A stretch of 64,000 nt of DNA, from assembly GCA_903936705.1 (NCBI GenBank), contig CAIZWN010000005.1, positions 249,883-313,882 on the forward strand, written 5' to 3'. The DNA is from an uncultured Myxococcales bacterium. Its GTDB lineage: Bacteria > Myxococcota_A > UBA9042 > DTJE01. Numbering within the stretch: position 1 is the first letter of the stretch; the number at the start of each line of letters is the position of its first letter. The notes beneath the pieces are model-generated. The model was not told the DNA's origin and made no database searches. It saw nothing but the letters and a program-made list of their open reading frames with translations. Shown piece by piece: positions 10,671 to 21,379 of the stretch. Made by a program: the position numbers and the translations under genes.

Positions 10671-10974
10671 CAGCAACTCTCCGCAAGGGAAAACCACGTC
10701 CGGACGGACGCTCTGCGTCAAACGCCGGCTCCTGTTATTTTGGTAACACCTCGCGTGGGCTGGAGGCAAGCGAAACCCGACACGAATAACGCAATGCGTC
10801 AACCAAATGTCGGATCGTTTGAATGGGGACTGAGGGAACCTCGGAGAATCGTCAATCGCGTCGAACGCGAAAAAATCAGTCGATTGGCGACAGATATTTG
10901 ACTCGGGACCAGACGTGGCCTAGCGTTCCCGTATGGTCCCAGACGGTTCAGCCCTTGTTGTTGCTGGAGGCACG
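10671..10974. other. Divergent intergenic region
   Basis: This holds the upstream regions of the CoA-transferase and of the unknown gene at 10975. A small inverted repeat, TGTTA-N6-TAACA (10733-10748), could be an operator of the CoA-transferase gene. The only promoter I can propose is the rightward one listed separately. Confidence 0.35.
10898..10926 (+). promoter_or_regulatory. Possible promoter of the unknown gene at 10975
   Basis: TTGACT (10898-10903), 17-base spacer, TAGCGT (10921-10926); the -10 box is weak. Confidence 0.35.
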
Positions 10975-11652
10975 ATGAAGCGACGCCTGATCTTGAACTG
11001 GAGCGATTCGCACAATGGCATCCGTGAGGCGATAGAAAGAGGTATCGATGCCCCGTGGGAACTGCCAGAGTCTGGAAGGGGATGGACCTACGCCACTTTC
11101 TGCCCCCCAAATTCCGACCCTCGCACGATCCTGTTCGATGTCGACAAACTTGAGGGCCTGGCAAAGGACAACGGCTATCACCTTCCCATCGAGGTGGTTG
11201 CTCAGCACAACAAGATCGTGGTCACCGCCATCGGCGACACGTCTTCAGCCCAACTGTTCGGCCTGGCTCATCTTCTTGAACACTTTGCCAGGGAATGTGC
11301 CGACGAATCCAGACATCCGCACCAAGCCTTCTATGGAAAATTCGGCGGCGTGTATGAGCGCCCCGAGAAGGGCCGTGCCCTTGCCATCTACGCGCGTGAT
11401 GACGAGGCCCTGCTGTCGATTTCGGAAACGATCGAAACTCTGATACCGAAGCTGCATGTGCCTGGCGTCCAGTTTGCCACGCGCTTGGCCAACGGGCTTT
11501 CCGCGATTCCCAGGATGCTGCACGGTTTCGATGACCCAACGTACCGAGGTTCGGGAGCTGAAGTCTTCAGGATCGTGGACCCGAACCGATTTGCCGTGCT
11601 GCTGGACCAGGCCAGGGCCGACTATCCTAACTATCGCTTCACTTCCCGGTGA
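10975..11652 (+). CDS. Hypothetical protein, 225 aa
   Basis: Not recognised. The product is soluble, with no signal peptide or membrane helix. An N-terminal Trp/Pro-rich part (residues 1-45) leads into an alternating alpha/beta region with ILFDVDKLEGLAKDNGYHLP, and the C-terminus contains HGFDDPTYRGSGAEVFRIVD, a loop-rich polar stretch. GGAGG lies four bases before the ATG and a possible promoter precedes it. It ends 49 bases from the convergent aconitase gene. Codon use resembles the neighbours, so it looks like a real resident gene. Confidence 0.7.
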   Translation: MKRRLILNWSDSHNGIREAIERGIDAPWELPESGRGWTYATFCPPNSDPRTILFDVDKLEGLAKDNGYHLPIEVVAQHNKIVVTAIGDTSSAQLFGLAHLLEHFARECADESRHPHQAFYGKFGGVYERPEKGRALAIYARDDEALLSISETIETLIPKLHVPGVQFATRLANGLSAIPRMLHGFDDPTYRGSGAEVFRIVDPNRFAVLLDQARADYPNYRFTSR

Positions 11653-11701
11653 CTGGGACCGCGGCCTGCATGGCCAGTTCGTGACTTCGCTGAAGCAGCA
11701 A

Positions 11702-14416
11702 TCAGTTTCCCGAAAGGAACCCGCGCAGGACGGCCTGGAGGATGCCTCCGTTGCGGAAGTACCCAACCTCGATCCCGCTGTCCAGACGACATATCGCAGT
11801 GAACTTCAAGACCTTGCCTGATTCGTCACGGGCCTCTACCGTCAGGACCTGGCCGGGCTTCACGCCGTCGTCAACAGCAATCGAAAATACCTCGCGACCC
11901 GTCAGGCCCAGCGATTCGGCGGATTCGCCGCCCTGGAACTGCAGGGGCAGAACACCCATACCGACCAGATTACTGCGATGGATGCGCTCGAATGACTGGG
12001 CGATGACTGCACGAACACCCAGCAGATATGTGCCCTTCGCGGCCCAGTCGCGGGAGGAACCCATGCCGTAGTCGTTGCCGCCCAGGATGACCGTCGGTAT
12101 GCCATCCGCCTTGTAGCGCATGGCAGCGTCGTGAATTGGCAGGCGTTCGCCCGACGTAAGGTGCGTCGTCAGGCCTCCTTCGACCCCACCGGCCAGCCGG
12201 TTGCGCAGGCGAACGTTCGCGAACGTGCCTCGCGTCATGACGCGGTCGTTCCCTCGGCGGGAACCGTACTGGTTGAAGTCCTTCTGCTGGACGCCATGCT
12301 GCTGCAGATAGGCGCCTGCGGGACTGTCCGCGGCTATGTTGCCCGCTGGACTGATGTGGTCGGTGGTGATGCTGTCGCCCAGCAAGGCCAGGACACGCGC
12401 TCCGACTATCGGGGTGATTGTCCCGGCAGCTGGTCCCATGGTCGCAAAGAACGGGGGATTCTGGATGTACGTGCTGGCCTCGTTCCAGGCGTACAGGTCA
12501 CCGCCGGCAACCGGAATCGCGTTCCAGGCCTGGTTCGACCGCTCGATGCCGTCATACAACTTCTTGAAGACGGCAGCATCCAAGGCCAGGGGCAGAACGG
12601 CCGCAACCTCTGCCGAAGTCGGCCAGACGTCTCGCAAATATACGGGAGTGCCATCAGGCGCGTGCCCCAGCGGTTCAGTCGCCAGGTCAATATCGACGGT
12701 GCCCGCAATTGCGTAGGCAATTACCAATGGGGGGGACGCCAGGTACGCCGCCTTGATGTCCTGGTGGACGCGCCCCTCGAAGTTCCGGTTGCCGGACAGA
12801 ACGGCCGACACGACCAGGCTGTTCGCCTTGATTGCGGCGCGCACAGGTTCCGGCAGTGGTCCGGAGTTCCCGATGCACGTGGTGCAACCGTAGCCGACGA
12901 TGTTGAAGCCCAGTTGTTCCAGATAGGGCAGCAGGCCCGAACGTGACAGGTAATCGGAGGCAACCGTGGAACCTGGGGCCAGCGAGGTCTTGACCCAGGG
13001 CTTCGTTGTGAGGCCGCGTTCGCGGGCCTTCCTGGCGACCAGGCCGGCTGCCAGCATCACGGAGGGGTTCGATGTATTGGTACAGGAAGTGATCGCGGCC
13101 AGTGTCACCGAACCGTGGGCCAGTGTGGACGTCGTACCGTCGACATTGACGACGCTGCCGGTGCGAGGCAGGTCGGCTTCGGTCAGAGCAAAGCCACGCT
13201 TGTCGATCGGCAACGTAAGGCCGGCCTTCCACGCTGACTTCATATCGACCAGCCTGACCCGGTCCTGCGGGCGCTTGGGTCCGGACAAACAGGGCACGAC
13301 CGTGGCCAGATCCAGTTCCAGGGTGTCCGCGAAAACAGGGTCCGGTTCCCCCCCGCCCTGCCACAACCCCTGGGCCTTGGCATACGCCTCGACGCGATCG
13401 ACCAAATGGCCACGATTGGTTCCGTGCAGGAAGGCCAGAACCTGGTCGTCCACCGGGAAGTAGCCAATGGTGTTGCCGGCTTCGGGGGACATGTTGGCGA
13501 TGGTCGCCCGGTCCGGGACGGTCAGGGCGGCGATGCCAGGTCCGAAGAATTCGACGAACTGATCGACGACGCTCATCTTCCGCAGCATCTGGGTAATCGT
13601 CAGAACCAGGTCGGTTGCGGTCGCGCCCTCGGGCAGACGGCCGGTCAGACGGAACCCGATCACGCGCGGAGCCACGAGATAGATGGGCTGGCCCAGCATG
13701 ACGGCCTCGGCCTCGATGCCACCCACGCCCCAACCAACGACGCCCAGGCCGTTAATCATCGGGGTGTGGCTGTCGGTGCCCACGCACGAGTCCGGGAACC
13801 AGATTTCGACGCCGTCCTCGACGGTGGAGCGCACCACCTGGCCAAGGTACTCCAGGTTGACCTGGTGGCAGATGCCGGACGCGGGGGGTACGACGCGGAA
13901 GTTCTCGAAGGCCTGCTGCCCCCACGCCAGGAACTCGTAGCGTTCACCATTGCGATCGAATTCGAGGTCGGCGTTCAGCTTCAGGGCGTCCGCGGACCCG
14001 AAGTAGTCCACCTGCACGCTGTGGTCGATGACCAGGTCCACAGGGATGCGCGGGTTGATGCGCTTCGGATCGCCTCCCAGGCGCTTCATCGCATCGCGCA
14101 TGGCAGCAAGGTCGACAACGCAGGGAACTCCCGTGAAGTCCTGCAGCAGCACACGGGCCGGCAGAAACGGAATCTCGGTCTTGGGAGGATTTGCAGGGTC
14201 GTAGCCTACCACCTTCGCAACGTCGTCCCGCGTCACCTCGCGACCGTTCTCGGCACGCAGGGCAGCCTCCAGAAGGACCTTTATGGACCTTGGCAGACGC
14301 GAAACGTCAGCCAGCCCCTTTTCGGCCAGCGCCTGAAGGCGGAAGTACCGGACACGGCCTTCAAAGCCCGGCAGATCGGTCAGGGTGCCGAATGAATCGA
14401 CATGGACTGGCTTCAT
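11702..14416 (-). CDS. acnA: Aconitate hydratase A
   Basis: A 904-aa aconitase that interconverts citrate and isocitrate via cis-aconitate in the TCA cycle, with length and order as in the AcnA/IRP1 branch. The [4Fe-4S] cluster cysteines are in [11 protein letters not shown] and in [14 protein letters not shown]; the C-terminal swivel domain carries [15 protein letters not shown] and [22 protein letters not shown] lies about ten bases from the ATG. It is the third TCA enzyme in this block. In some bacteria AcnA also binds RNA when its cluster is lost; nothing here tests that. Confidence 0.96.
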   Translation of the reverse strand: MKPVHVDSFGTLTDLPGFEGRVRYFRLQALAEKGLADVSRLPRSIKVLLEAALRAENGREVTRDDVAKVVGYDPANPPKTEIPFLPARVLLQDFTGVPCVVDLAAMRDAMKRLGGDPKRINPRIPVDLVIDHSVQVDYFGSADALKLNADLEFDRNGERYEFLAWGQQAFENFRVVPPASGICHQVNLEYLGQVVRSTVEDGVEIWFPDSCVGTDSHTPMINGLGVVGWGVGGIEAEAVMLGQPIYLVAPRVIGFRLTGRLPEGATATDLVLTITQMLRKMSVVDQFVEFFGPGIAALTVPDRATIANMSPEAGNTIGYFPVDDQVLAFLHGTNRGHLVDRVEAYAKAQGLWQGGGEPDPVFADTLELDLATVVPCLSGPKRPQDRVRLVDMKSAWKAGLTLPIDKRGFALTEADLPRTGSVVNVDGTTSTLAHGSVTLAAITSCTNTSNPSVMLAAGLVARKARERGLTTKPWVKTSLAPGSTVASDYLSRSGLLPYLEQLGFNIVGYGCTTCIGNSGPLPEPVRAAIKANSLVVSAVLSGNRNFEGRVHQDIKAAYLASPPLVIAYAIAGTVDIDLATEPLGHAPDGTPVYLRDVWPTSAEVAAVLPLALDAAVFKKLYDGIERSNQAWNAIPVAGGDLYAWNEASTYIQNPPFFATMGPAAGTITPIVGARVLALLGDSITTDHISPAGNIAADSPAGAYLQQHGVQQKDFNQYGSRRGNDRVMTRGTFANVRLRNRLAGGVEGGLTTHLTSGERLPIHDAAMRYKADGIPTVILGGNDYGMGSSRDWAAKGTYLLGVRAVIAQSFERIHRSNLVGMGVLPLQFQGGESAESLGLTGREVFSIAVDDGVKPGQVLTVEARDESGKVLKFTAICRLDSGIEVGYFRNGGILQAVLRGFLSGN

Positions 14417-14729
14417 GGACGCTTTCCCTCCTGATTAGTATCGCTACCACCGAGGCGACCGAATGACGGCCGGCAAGCCGGGTTCGCGCTGGCACCGTGG
14501 CAAAAAGGATGGTCGCGAGGCGGTGTTTCGTCAAGCCAGGCGGGCCTTGCGGGCCGCTGGGACGCGATTTTGGGATGCTGATGGGGGCTCGATGTACCTA
14601 CTTGCGAACGCCGACCGGCAGGATCGCCTGGACGGTTTACCTACAACCGCGATCACGTCCATCGGGTACGTGGCCCGGGCCGACGCCGGAGCATCGTAGA
14701 TGACAGATTTGGCAAGCTGCGCCGGCGCG
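14417..14729. other. Gap between aconitase and the MFS transporter
   Basis: No convincing gene. The part nearest acnA carries the possible acnA promoter listed separately; the remainder, just after the transporter stop codon, shows no clear terminator or RNA. Confidence 0.5.
14506..14534 (-). promoter_or_regulatory. Possible acnA promoter
   Basis: TTGACG (14529-14534, minus strand), 17-base spacer, CATCCT (14506-14511); good -35, weak -10, leader about 83 bases. Confidence 0.35.
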
Positions 14730-16193
14730 TCACGCCTTCGTCTTGAAGTCCCTGCCGACCCAGTTGCGGGCGACTATCAGCATCACGGTCGACGACATGG
14801 CGATCAGGCCGTATATGAACCACATGGTTTCGGTGTTCAGCATTGCGGCCGGGGTGTCTTTGGGACAGTAGTGCGTCAGGAAATAGCCCGAATAGATCGG
14901 CACTATGACCTTGGTCAGGAACCACGGGAACTGGGCCACTCCCATGTATGCTCCGGTACGCCCCTCTGGAGCGATTTCAGCAGCGTACTGCAGGAACCTC
15001 GGCTGCCACATGGCCTCGCCGATGGTCATCAGAACCAGGAAGGCGAACAGGGTCCAGAAGGACGGGCCGATAGCAAGCAGAAATGTCGGTGCCGCCATCA
15101 CCGCGGTACCAGCGATCATCATCGTATAGACGTTCCTTCGCTGGGTAAGGGCGGTCACAATCGGCACCAGGATGAAGATCAGGATCGGGTTGAAGTTGGT
15201 TGCCACCTCGAAGTTCTTGCCGATCCAGGTGCCGGCGTAGGCGCGCTCGACGTACATCGGCAGCGTCAGCCAATTGTGGGCGAACAACGTCTGGACAGGA
15301 ATCAGGCAGAACACGAAGAAGGCGAACTTGGCGTCGGCCAACGGATGGTTTTTCAACCAGTGCAACGACCTGGCAAGAAATCCGACCGGCACTGGACCGG
15401 CTGGAACGGGCGTTGCCGTGGCAGCAACCGGTTTGCCGTCGTTCGCCTTGGCAGCCTCGGCCGCCTTCGAAGCTGCCGTCCTTTCGGCTGCGATCTTGGC
15501 GGTTGCCACGGCGTCCTGAACTACCTTCCGGGTCAGGATCAGGAACGTCAGGAACAGGCCAACCGCAGTCAGACCTGTGTAGACCCAGTAGACACCAGGG
15601 ATGCCAAGGCCTGCGTATTCCTTGTCGCGCAGCAGAAACGCGAACGTCGGGATCCAGCCGCCCAGGTTCATCAGGGCGTAAAGCATCGCATAGCCCATTC
15701 CGGCGGCCTCGGGCGTTGAAAACTGGCGAACGGCGGCATACGCGGCAGGCTGGTACATGCCGTAACCCAGCACGATCAGCAGAATCCCGAACAGGACCAT
15801 CAGGTGAATGGGCGAACCAAGCCCCGCCGGGGCCAATCCCAATAACGGGCCGGACGCGATGAAGATCCTTCCGACCAGCATCATCGCCAGCGCGCCCAGG
15901 ATTGACGCACGGACGCCCCACTTGTCCGAAAGCCCGCCGAAGAAGAACATGCTGAAGGTGATACCGAACGTCAGCACCCCGACATTCAGGCCCGCCCACA
16001 CGTCATCGAGGCCGACTGCCTCGTTGAAGAACATCGCCAGGTAGCCCAGCATGCCGAAGTAGACCAGACCCTCCAGGAAGTACGTGAGGTTGATGCCCCA
16101 CAGGGCGCGAGGCGCGTGGACCAGGTCGATGAAAGGCTGGGTGACCTCCTTCCACCAGGGACCATTCGGGGCTTCAGGCGCGGCGCCGGACAT
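14730..16193 (-). CDS. Major facilitator superfamily transporter
   Basis: A 487-aa permease with about twelve hydrophobic segments. The motif-A loop GGLSDKWGVR between helices 2 and 3 marks the MFS fold. A long Ala/Lys/Thr/Pro-rich cytoplasmic loop of about 60 residues separates the two six-helix halves. The substrate is unknown; the cytoplasmic N-terminus and Trp-rich start recall oligopeptide (POT-like) and related carriers, but the POT signatures are not obvious. ATG at 16193 is chosen over ATG at 16211 because GGAGG lies seven bases before it. No operon partner is close. Confidence 0.85.
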   Translation of the reverse strand: MSGAAPEAPNGPWWKEVTQPFIDLVHAPRALWGINLTYFLEGLVYFGMLGYLAMFFNEAVGLDDVWAGLNVGVLTFGITFSMFFFGGLSDKWGVRASILGALAMMLVGRIFIASGPLLGLAPAGLGSPIHLMVLFGILLIVLGYGMYQPAAYAAVRQFSTPEAAGMGYAMLYALMNLGGWIPTFAFLLRDKEYAGLGIPGVYWVYTGLTAVGLFLTFLILTRKVVQDAVATAKIAAERTAASKAAEAAKANDGKPVAATATPVPAGPVPVGFLARSLHWLKNHPLADAKFAFFVFCLIPVQTLFAHNWLTLPMYVERAYAGTWIGKNFEVATNFNPILIFILVPIVTALTQRRNVYTMMIAGTAVMAAPTFLLAIGPSFWTLFAFLVLMTIGEAMWQPRFLQYAAEIAPEGRTGAYMGVAQFPWFLTKVIVPIYSGYFLTHYCPKDTPAAMLNTETMWFIYGLIAMSSTVMLIVARNWVGRDFKTKA

Positions 16194-16345
16194 CTGGGAC
16201 CTCCGTGACATGAAAACTGGCCGCCGGACGCGGCGGCGCCAGCGTATCACGGGTTTGCACCAGCCGATACCGGTACTGCGACAGCCTCTCCCCCGGCCGG
16301 TGTAATAGTCGTTGATGTGCCGTTTGACGCCGGCGGCAGGCCAGA

Positions 16346-17164
16346 CTACCCCAAACCACGGACCACCGACCTGACCAGGTTCCGGCGCGAAAAGTGCCCC
16401 AGCGTCACGGCCTCAATCAGCATCGGCCCGCCACATACCTTACTGGCAATCGCGCCAATCGAATAACCGGACCGGTGCATCCTGCCAATCTGGTCGGCCA
16501 GTTCATCGTAGTACTCGACCTTCCCGGCAAGTGCCTGGCGGGCATCGTCCGGCACCCGCGCCGCACCCGGGAACAACTGCCTCAACTGCAACCCAGCAAG
16601 GCGCCGTAACGATGCAGCGCTGGCCCAGACGTCCCCGTCCGATCGCAGGGCTCGATCCCGGCCTCCAACGTACAGGTCCCCACTGAACAGCCAACCTCTT
16701 TCGGGTTCCAGAAAGCACAAGTGGTCGCTGGAATGACCTGGAGTGTGCAGCAACTGGAACCTGTAGGGGCCTGCGTCAACGACGTCCCCGTCACCAAGCG
16801 CACGTGACGGCACACGTTCCGGCCAACCCCACATGACGCGCCGGTAGGGATGCAAGGGCTGCCGTTTCCGAGGATCACCCAGAACGGCGACGCATTCGGG
16901 ATGCGCGACAACATCGACAGACCCTCGCTGGCGAACCAGCGCCCCACTGCCTCCGATGTGGTCCTCGTGGCAGTGGGTGTGCAAAATGCGATCCACCGGA
17001 TGACCGTCCAGTACCCGCAAAAACTCGACCGCGGCATGCGAACATCCAGAGTCAATCAACGTGGAGCCAACCCTGTAGCAGGTGGTCCAGTAGCGACCAC
17101 GGCCCGCGATATCGCGAGCGATGTCGTACCTGACGACTTCGCCGAACTCGGTTACCCGCACCAT
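16346..17164 (-). CDS. Metallo-beta-lactamase-fold hydrolase
   Basis: A 272-aa soluble hydrolase. The metal site HTHCHEDH (His64, His66, Asp68, His69) and a later TPGHSSDH supply the usual two-metal ligands of the MBL fold, and FSGDLY gives the bridging Asp. The closest style is glyoxalase II-like or RNase Z-like thioester/phosphoester hydrolases; no substrate can be assigned. The C-terminal ~60 residues look like the helical tail of LACTB2-type enzymes. ATG at 17164 follows TTGAGGT. The following minus-strand stop and the upstream EEP gene (72 bases away) suggest a shared transcript. Confidence 0.85.
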   Translation of the reverse strand: MVRVTEFGEVVRYDIARDIAGRGRYWTTCYRVGSTLIDSGCSHAAVEFLRVLDGHPVDRILHTHCHEDHIGGSGALVRQRGSVDVVAHPECVAVLGDPRKRQPLHPYRRVMWGWPERVPSRALGDGDVVDAGPYRFQLLHTPGHSSDHLCFLEPERGWLFSGDLYVGGRDRALRSDGDVWASAASLRRLAGLQLRQLFPGAARVPDDARQALAGKVEYYDELADQIGRMHRSGYSIGAIASKVCGGPMLIEAVTLGHFSRRNLVRSVVRGLG

Positions 17165-17236
17165 GACAGACACCTCAAGAGGCCCGCGCATTGTGCTGCA
17201 GCCGGCAACTGGTAACAACCCTGCAAATAGGGACTA

Positions 17237-18292
17237 TCAAGGCGCTGCGGGATTCGTGAATTCGGCAAAGACGGCAAAATGGTCGGATGCATCGGAACGA
17301 ATGACTTCTCGACGGACGCTGCGATCCAGTCCCCCGGCGAAAATGTAATCAAGCCGGCGGGTAGGCGCAGAGGACGGGAACGTGAACGAGTCCACCTCGG
17401 GATTGTCGGGAGAGTCGTCCAGGAATACCTCCCGCATGCGACTGGCGCCCCATACGATGTCGATGCTCTGATCCGTCCTGAAATCCGTGTCCTCGTCAGT
17501 GAAACCTGATTTTTGTGCAGCTCGGGTCGGCAGCGCGTTGAAGTCACCTGCAACTACCAGGGGCCCGCGCAGCGCCAAGCGATCGACTACGTTGGCCAGA
17601 ATCCGTGCCTGCGCTTCGCGATTTGATTGCGAGAACGACTCCAGGTGAACATTGACAACCGACAGGGCAATGCCACCTGGCAGACGCACTGTTGCCTGTT
17701 GCAGACTGCGGTGCAGGTAAGCCCGATTGTACCAACTGGGGTTCTCGTCCGGCTGCGGCATCGGAATACGAATACACTCCTCGATCGGGTACCGGCTGAG
17801 GATGGCCTGCCCACTATGAACACGACCAATCTGCCTTGATGGCGGCCACACCGGCATCGGAAGATAATTCAGATTCCACGTTGTGATATAGCAACCGTGC
17901 GCATATCCCGCCAACTCGATCAGGACCTGGAACTGGTCGATTTCCCCCGATCGGTCCGATGGCTTGTCGACCTCCTGCAGGAACACCACATCGGCATCAG
18001 CCTCTCGTATCAACAAGGCCTGCGCCCGAAGATTGCCTTGAACCTCGGCAGCTTCGTGCACGTCCATCGCGGTACCGGAGCCCCCACCCCCAAAGGCAAC
18101 GTTCCAGGTCATGACACGAAGGGTTTTCCCTGGAACCGGCTGGGGAGCCGATGACGACGAGGTGATCTCGGCCGCCATTGACGAAACAGGATCGACGCCA
18201 TCCCAACCGGAGGACGCCCACATGAAGGCACCTGCCAGCGCGGCCACAAGCAGGGCAAGAACCGCCACTATCCAGCCCACGGATCGCCTCAT
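17237..18292 (-). CDS. Endonuclease/exonuclease/phosphatase (EEP) family protein, membrane-anchored
   Basis: A 351-aa protein with an N-terminal hydrophobic segment (residues about 5-25) that should place it in the periplasm or anchor it. The EEP fold shows all blocks in order: RVMTWNVAF, VVFLQEVDKP, VVNVHLESF, VVAGDFNALP, RRLDYIFAGG and SDHFAVFAEF. Such enzymes cleave phosphoesters in nucleic acids, phosphoinositides or sphingolipids; the location argues for a secreted nuclease or phosphodiesterase. GGGAGG lies before the ATG at 18292; an in-frame TTG five codons upstream lacks a ribosome site. Confidence 0.85.
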   Translation of the reverse strand: MRRSVGWIVAVLALLVAALAGAFMWASSGWDGVDPVSSMAAEITSSSSAPQPVPGKTLRVMTWNVAFGGGGSGTAMDVHEAAEVQGNLRAQALLIREADADVVFLQEVDKPSDRSGEIDQFQVLIELAGYAHGCYITTWNLNYLPMPVWPPSRQIGRVHSGQAILSRYPIEECIRIPMPQPDENPSWYNRAYLHRSLQQATVRLPGGIALSVVNVHLESFSQSNREAQARILANVVDRLALRGPLVVAGDFNALPTRAAQKSGFTDEDTDFRTDQSIDIVWGASRMREVFLDDSPDNPEVDSFTFPSSAPTRRLDYIFAGGLDRSVRREVIRSDASDHFAVFAEFTNPAAP

Positions 18293-18364
18293 CCGTCCTC
18301 CCTTCAACCAGACGGTTGGAAACGAATCTTCCGTCGCTGCCTGCTAAACCGCAAGGACCCGACG

Positions 18365-21199
18365 CTAGATTCCACCGCCGTGGCCCAGCGAGGACAATGG
18401 CAAAGGACCGTCAAGCACCTCGCGAACCCTCCTGGTGAGGCCCGCTACCGAAAACGGCTTGCGCAGAAACGGTACGCTTTCGTCCATCAAACCGAAACGC
18501 TCGACAAGGTGTTCGGCGTACCCGGACATGTAGACGACCTTCAGCCCGGGGCGTATGGCCAGGGCACGCCGATACAACTCGCGGCCGTCCATTCCGGGCA
18601 TGACAAGATCGGTCAACAGCAGGCTCGCCGCGCAAGCCGGGTCTTCCAGCAGCGACAGAGCTCGTTCGGGACCAGACGCATCCAGAACGGAATACCCGTG
18701 CCGGCAAAGGACATCTATCGCCAGTTCCCGCACCATATCGTTGTCTTCTGCCACCAGAATCGTCTCGGTGCCGCGAGAAAGCGGCGCATTGGATACCCCT
18801 GGATGCCCCGGATACGCCTTTGCCGAGTCCGTACAAGGCAGAAGGATGACGAAGTTGGTGCCCTTGCCCGGCGTGCTGTGAACCTCGATCCCTCCCTCCA
18901 ACTGGCGAACAATTCCGTACACGGTTGAAAGCCCCAACCCAGTCCCTTTTTCGGCTTCCTTGGTTGAAAAGAACGGCTCAAAAATGTGGCTCTGGGTCTC
19001 GGCATCCATACCGCTTCCGTCGTCGCTGACGGCCAGCCGTAGGTATCGCCCAGGCCTGAGCCCATCGGACCTGGCAGCCCAGATTTGGTCCATTTCGACA
19101 CCAGATGCCTCGAACTCCAATGTACCCCCGCGCGGCATGGCATCCTGAGCATTCAAGGCCAGGTTAAGAACAACCTGCTCGATCTGCGTGGGGTCGGCCA
19201 TCACGCATCCCGAGTTCGGGTCAAGCCGAGTCTTGATACTGATGTTCTCGCGAATCGTCCTACGAAGGATTCGCCCGAATGATTCGATCACTTCCACAAC
19301 GGGAACGGCGCGCCGTTCCATGACCTGCCCCTTGCCGAACGCAAGCAACTGACGCGTCAAATTCTGCGCACGCTGGGCAGCCTCATGAACGTGAGTCAGC
19401 TGCTCGGCCCTGCGATCCGCCGCCGGCATATCTGCCAGCAGAAGATCCGAATACCCCATGATCGGTGTCAGGAGATTGTTGAAATCATGAGCAATACCAC
19501 CGGCAAGACGCCCCAGACTTTCCATTCTGTGCGCCTGGGCCAACTGGACCTCCAGCCGATGACGTTCGGTCACGTCCTGGCCGGTGCCGATGATCCATTT
19601 CACCTCTCCGGAAGCACCCAGAATCGATCCACCCGTCCACACGATGCGGCGCACGGTCCCGTCGCGCGCCAGCCAATCGCTCTCGTCACGCAGCGTGTTG
19701 CCGGCTTCTCGCAGCCACTCGACAGCCCTGGTCGCGACATGCCGATGTTCTGACGGAACGAGTATTTCCTCCAGACGATGTCCGGTAGCTTCGGCCGTGG
19801 ACCATCCCAGTGTTCGTTCCGCCGCCTGGTTCAAGCGAATGACATTACCATCGGGGTCCATTACCAGCACCAGCGAACCTGTCATTTCCAGCACCGTCGA
19901 GACGAACGACCTCTCCTCGACGAGGGCCTGTTCGGTCAGCTTGCGCTGTGTAATATCGGTGGCAATTCCCCCTGTCGCAAACGGCCGGCCCTGACCGTCG
20001 CGCAACGGAAACTTGATCGACATGTAGGTGTGCAGACCGTCACCATGCAGCGCCTGCTCCTCGGTGACGGTCTCGTGACCGGCATCCAGGGTCATTCGGT
20101 CGTTGCTGCGGTACTGGTCGGCCAGGTCGGCAGGGAACAGGTCGTGGTCGGTCCTGGCCAGCATCTCTTCTGCCGAGCGTTGGAAGACATCGCACCATTG
20201 GCGATTCACCAGAAGATAGCGCCCGGTCAAATCCTTCACGAACACCAGGGCCGAGGTGTTGTCGATTATTCCCCGCAACAACGATTCGCTGCGTCGCAGT
20301 TCGTCCTCGGCCCGTCGATGTTCCATTTCCACGGCGGCCCGGTTCGAAAAAACGGCCAGAATCGATTCGACTTCTGCTGCGTTTGAGATCGGTCTGCTGA
20401 ACCACGCACCGAGGCCCCCGATTGCATGCCCATGGGAGTCGGTCAGAAGGGCACCAGTGAAGGCTTCGGCCATGGTCGCCATTCCGACAGGGTCGCGAGG
20501 AAAACGTTCACGCAAGCCGGAAGGCCACGTTCGAGCACCCGACCGCAGAATGTCGCCGAACGGACTGCTTTCGGCATCGACAGGAAAGGCTCCTACCCCG
20601 GGGACCAGCAACCATCCGGCTACGCCCCGAATCCCCAATCCGTCAGGCCCTTCGAAAAGGACTACGGCGGTGGCATCAGCTCGCAACGCACGGCCGAGCT
20701 GTTCGGCCACTCCGCGGAAAAAGGCGTCGCCCACCGCCCCGGATTCCCCGTGCGGACTTTTCACCAGGGCATCCTCGAACCACTTGCCTTCCGAAACGTC
20801 GATCACGACACCAGAATGAACCACCGCACCCGTGGCATCTCGAACCGGACGGACTCCGGCCCTCAGCCAGCGCGTCCGGCCGTCCGGCCCTTCGACCCTG
20901 AATTCCGCAAACCATGGGCTCAGCGAGGTCGTTCCATCCTCCAAAGCCTGTCTCATGGCGCCAAGATCGTCGGGATGAATCCGTTTGAAGAAGGCACCGG
21001 CATCAGCCAGGCAATCAGCCGCCGATACGCCCGCAAGTGCCAGGATCCCATCGTCGATTGAATGAAAGCGTTTAGGGCCTTCCAAGGGCAATTGGAGGCA
21101 GAACATGACGGAAGAAACCCCGACTGGGCCCTGCCCGGGCACCGGTATAACCGGTTCCTCCTTCGGCCCGCAGGATTCATGATCCAGGGGTTCGGACAC
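18365..21199 (-). CDS. Hybrid sensor histidine kinase with PAS and GAF domains and a receiver
   Basis: A large soluble kinase with no membrane helix. Domain order by eye: PAS (about residues 50-140), GAF (150-300), PAS (305-420), PAS (430-550), HisKA with GIAHDFNNLLTPIMGYSDLL, HATPase_c with GSGMDAETQ and KGTGLGLSTVYGIV, then a C-terminal receiver with LLTDLVMPGMDG. It should sense a cytoplasmic signal and relay phosphate through its own receiver. GTG at 21199 has GGAG seven bases upstream; an in-frame TTG at 21235 would add 12 residues. A good promoter precedes both. No separate response regulator is adjacent. Confidence 0.88.
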   Translation of the reverse strand: MSEPLDHESCGPKEEPVIPVPGQGPVGVSSVMFCLQLPLEGPKRFHSIDDGILALAGVSAADCLADAGAFFKRIHPDDLGAMRQALEDGTTSLSPWFAEFRVEGPDGRTRWLRAGVRPVRDATGAVVHSGVVIDVSEGKWFEDALVKSPHGESGAVGDAFFRGVAEQLGRALRADATAVVLFEGPDGLGIRGVAGWLLVPGVGAFPVDAESSPFGDILRSGARTWPSGLRERFPRDPVGMATMAEAFTGALLTDSHGHAIGGLGAWFSRPISNAAEVESILAVFSNRAAVEMEHRRAEDELRRSESLLRGIIDNTSALVFVKDLTGRYLLVNRQWCDVFQRSAEEMLARTDHDLFPADLADQYRSNDRMTLDAGHETVTEEQALHGDGLHTYMSIKFPLRDGQGRPFATGGIATDITQRKLTEQALVEERSFVSTVLEMTGSLVLVMDPDGNVIRLNQAAERTLGWSTAEATGHRLEEILVPSEHRHVATRAVEWLREAGNTLRDESDWLARDGTVRRIVWTGGSILGASGEVKWIIGTGQDVTERHRLEVQLAQAHRMESLGRLAGGIAHDFNNLLTPIMGYSDLLLADMPAADRRAEQLTHVHEAAQRAQNLTRQLLAFGKGQVMERRAVPVVEVIESFGRILRRTIRENISIKTRLDPNSGCVMADPTQIEQVVLNLALNAQDAMPRGGTLEFEASGVEMDQIWAARSDGLRPGRYLRLAVSDDGSGMDAETQSHIFEPFFSTKEAEKGTGLGLSTVYGIVRQLEGGIEVHSTPGKGTNFVILLPCTDSAKAYPGHPGVSNAPLSRGTETILVAEDNDMVRELAIDVLCRHGYSVLDASGPERALSLLEDPACAASLLLTDLVMPGMDGRELYRRALAIRPGLKVVYMSGYAEHLVERFGLMDESVPFLRKPFSVAGLTRRVREVLDGPLPLSSLGHGGGI

Positions 21200-21271
21200 G
21201 ATCGTGCTCCGTTGACGGGAGCGCGGCACAAACAATCCGCCGACGCTTGCAGAACCAGTCCTGGGTTATTA

Positions 21272-21300
21272 TTTCTAAGCGAATCGCCACACCCAGTCAA
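21272..21300 (-). promoter_or_regulatory. Promoter for the hybrid histidine kinase
   Basis: TTGACT (21295-21300, minus strand), 17-base spacer, TAGAAA (21272-21277). Start near 21265. Confidence 0.5.
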
Positions 21301-21379
21301 TCCGACTGGCTCGCAGAATCAAGCCTGAAGGGCGAAAGGCGGGGCATCGGCGTCTTCAGCACCGCAGCTAGGGATTACC

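Noticed and set aside
12687-13733. Long minus-strand frame inside acnA
   Set aside because: An alternative frame within the aconitase coding region, Arg/Gly-rich with no motif or ribosome site; similarly 14977-15999 inside the transporter gene.
14463-14699. A 78-codon plus-strand frame between acnA and the transporter
   Set aside because: No ribosome site, arginine/glycine-rich composition and overlap with the acnA promoter region make it a chance frame.
16346-18292. Phosphonate or cyclic-dinucleotide pathway for the MBL and EEP genes
   Set aside because: The two hydrolases are adjacent but share no pathway-specific motif, and no phosphonate or cyclic nucleotide synthesis gene is nearby.
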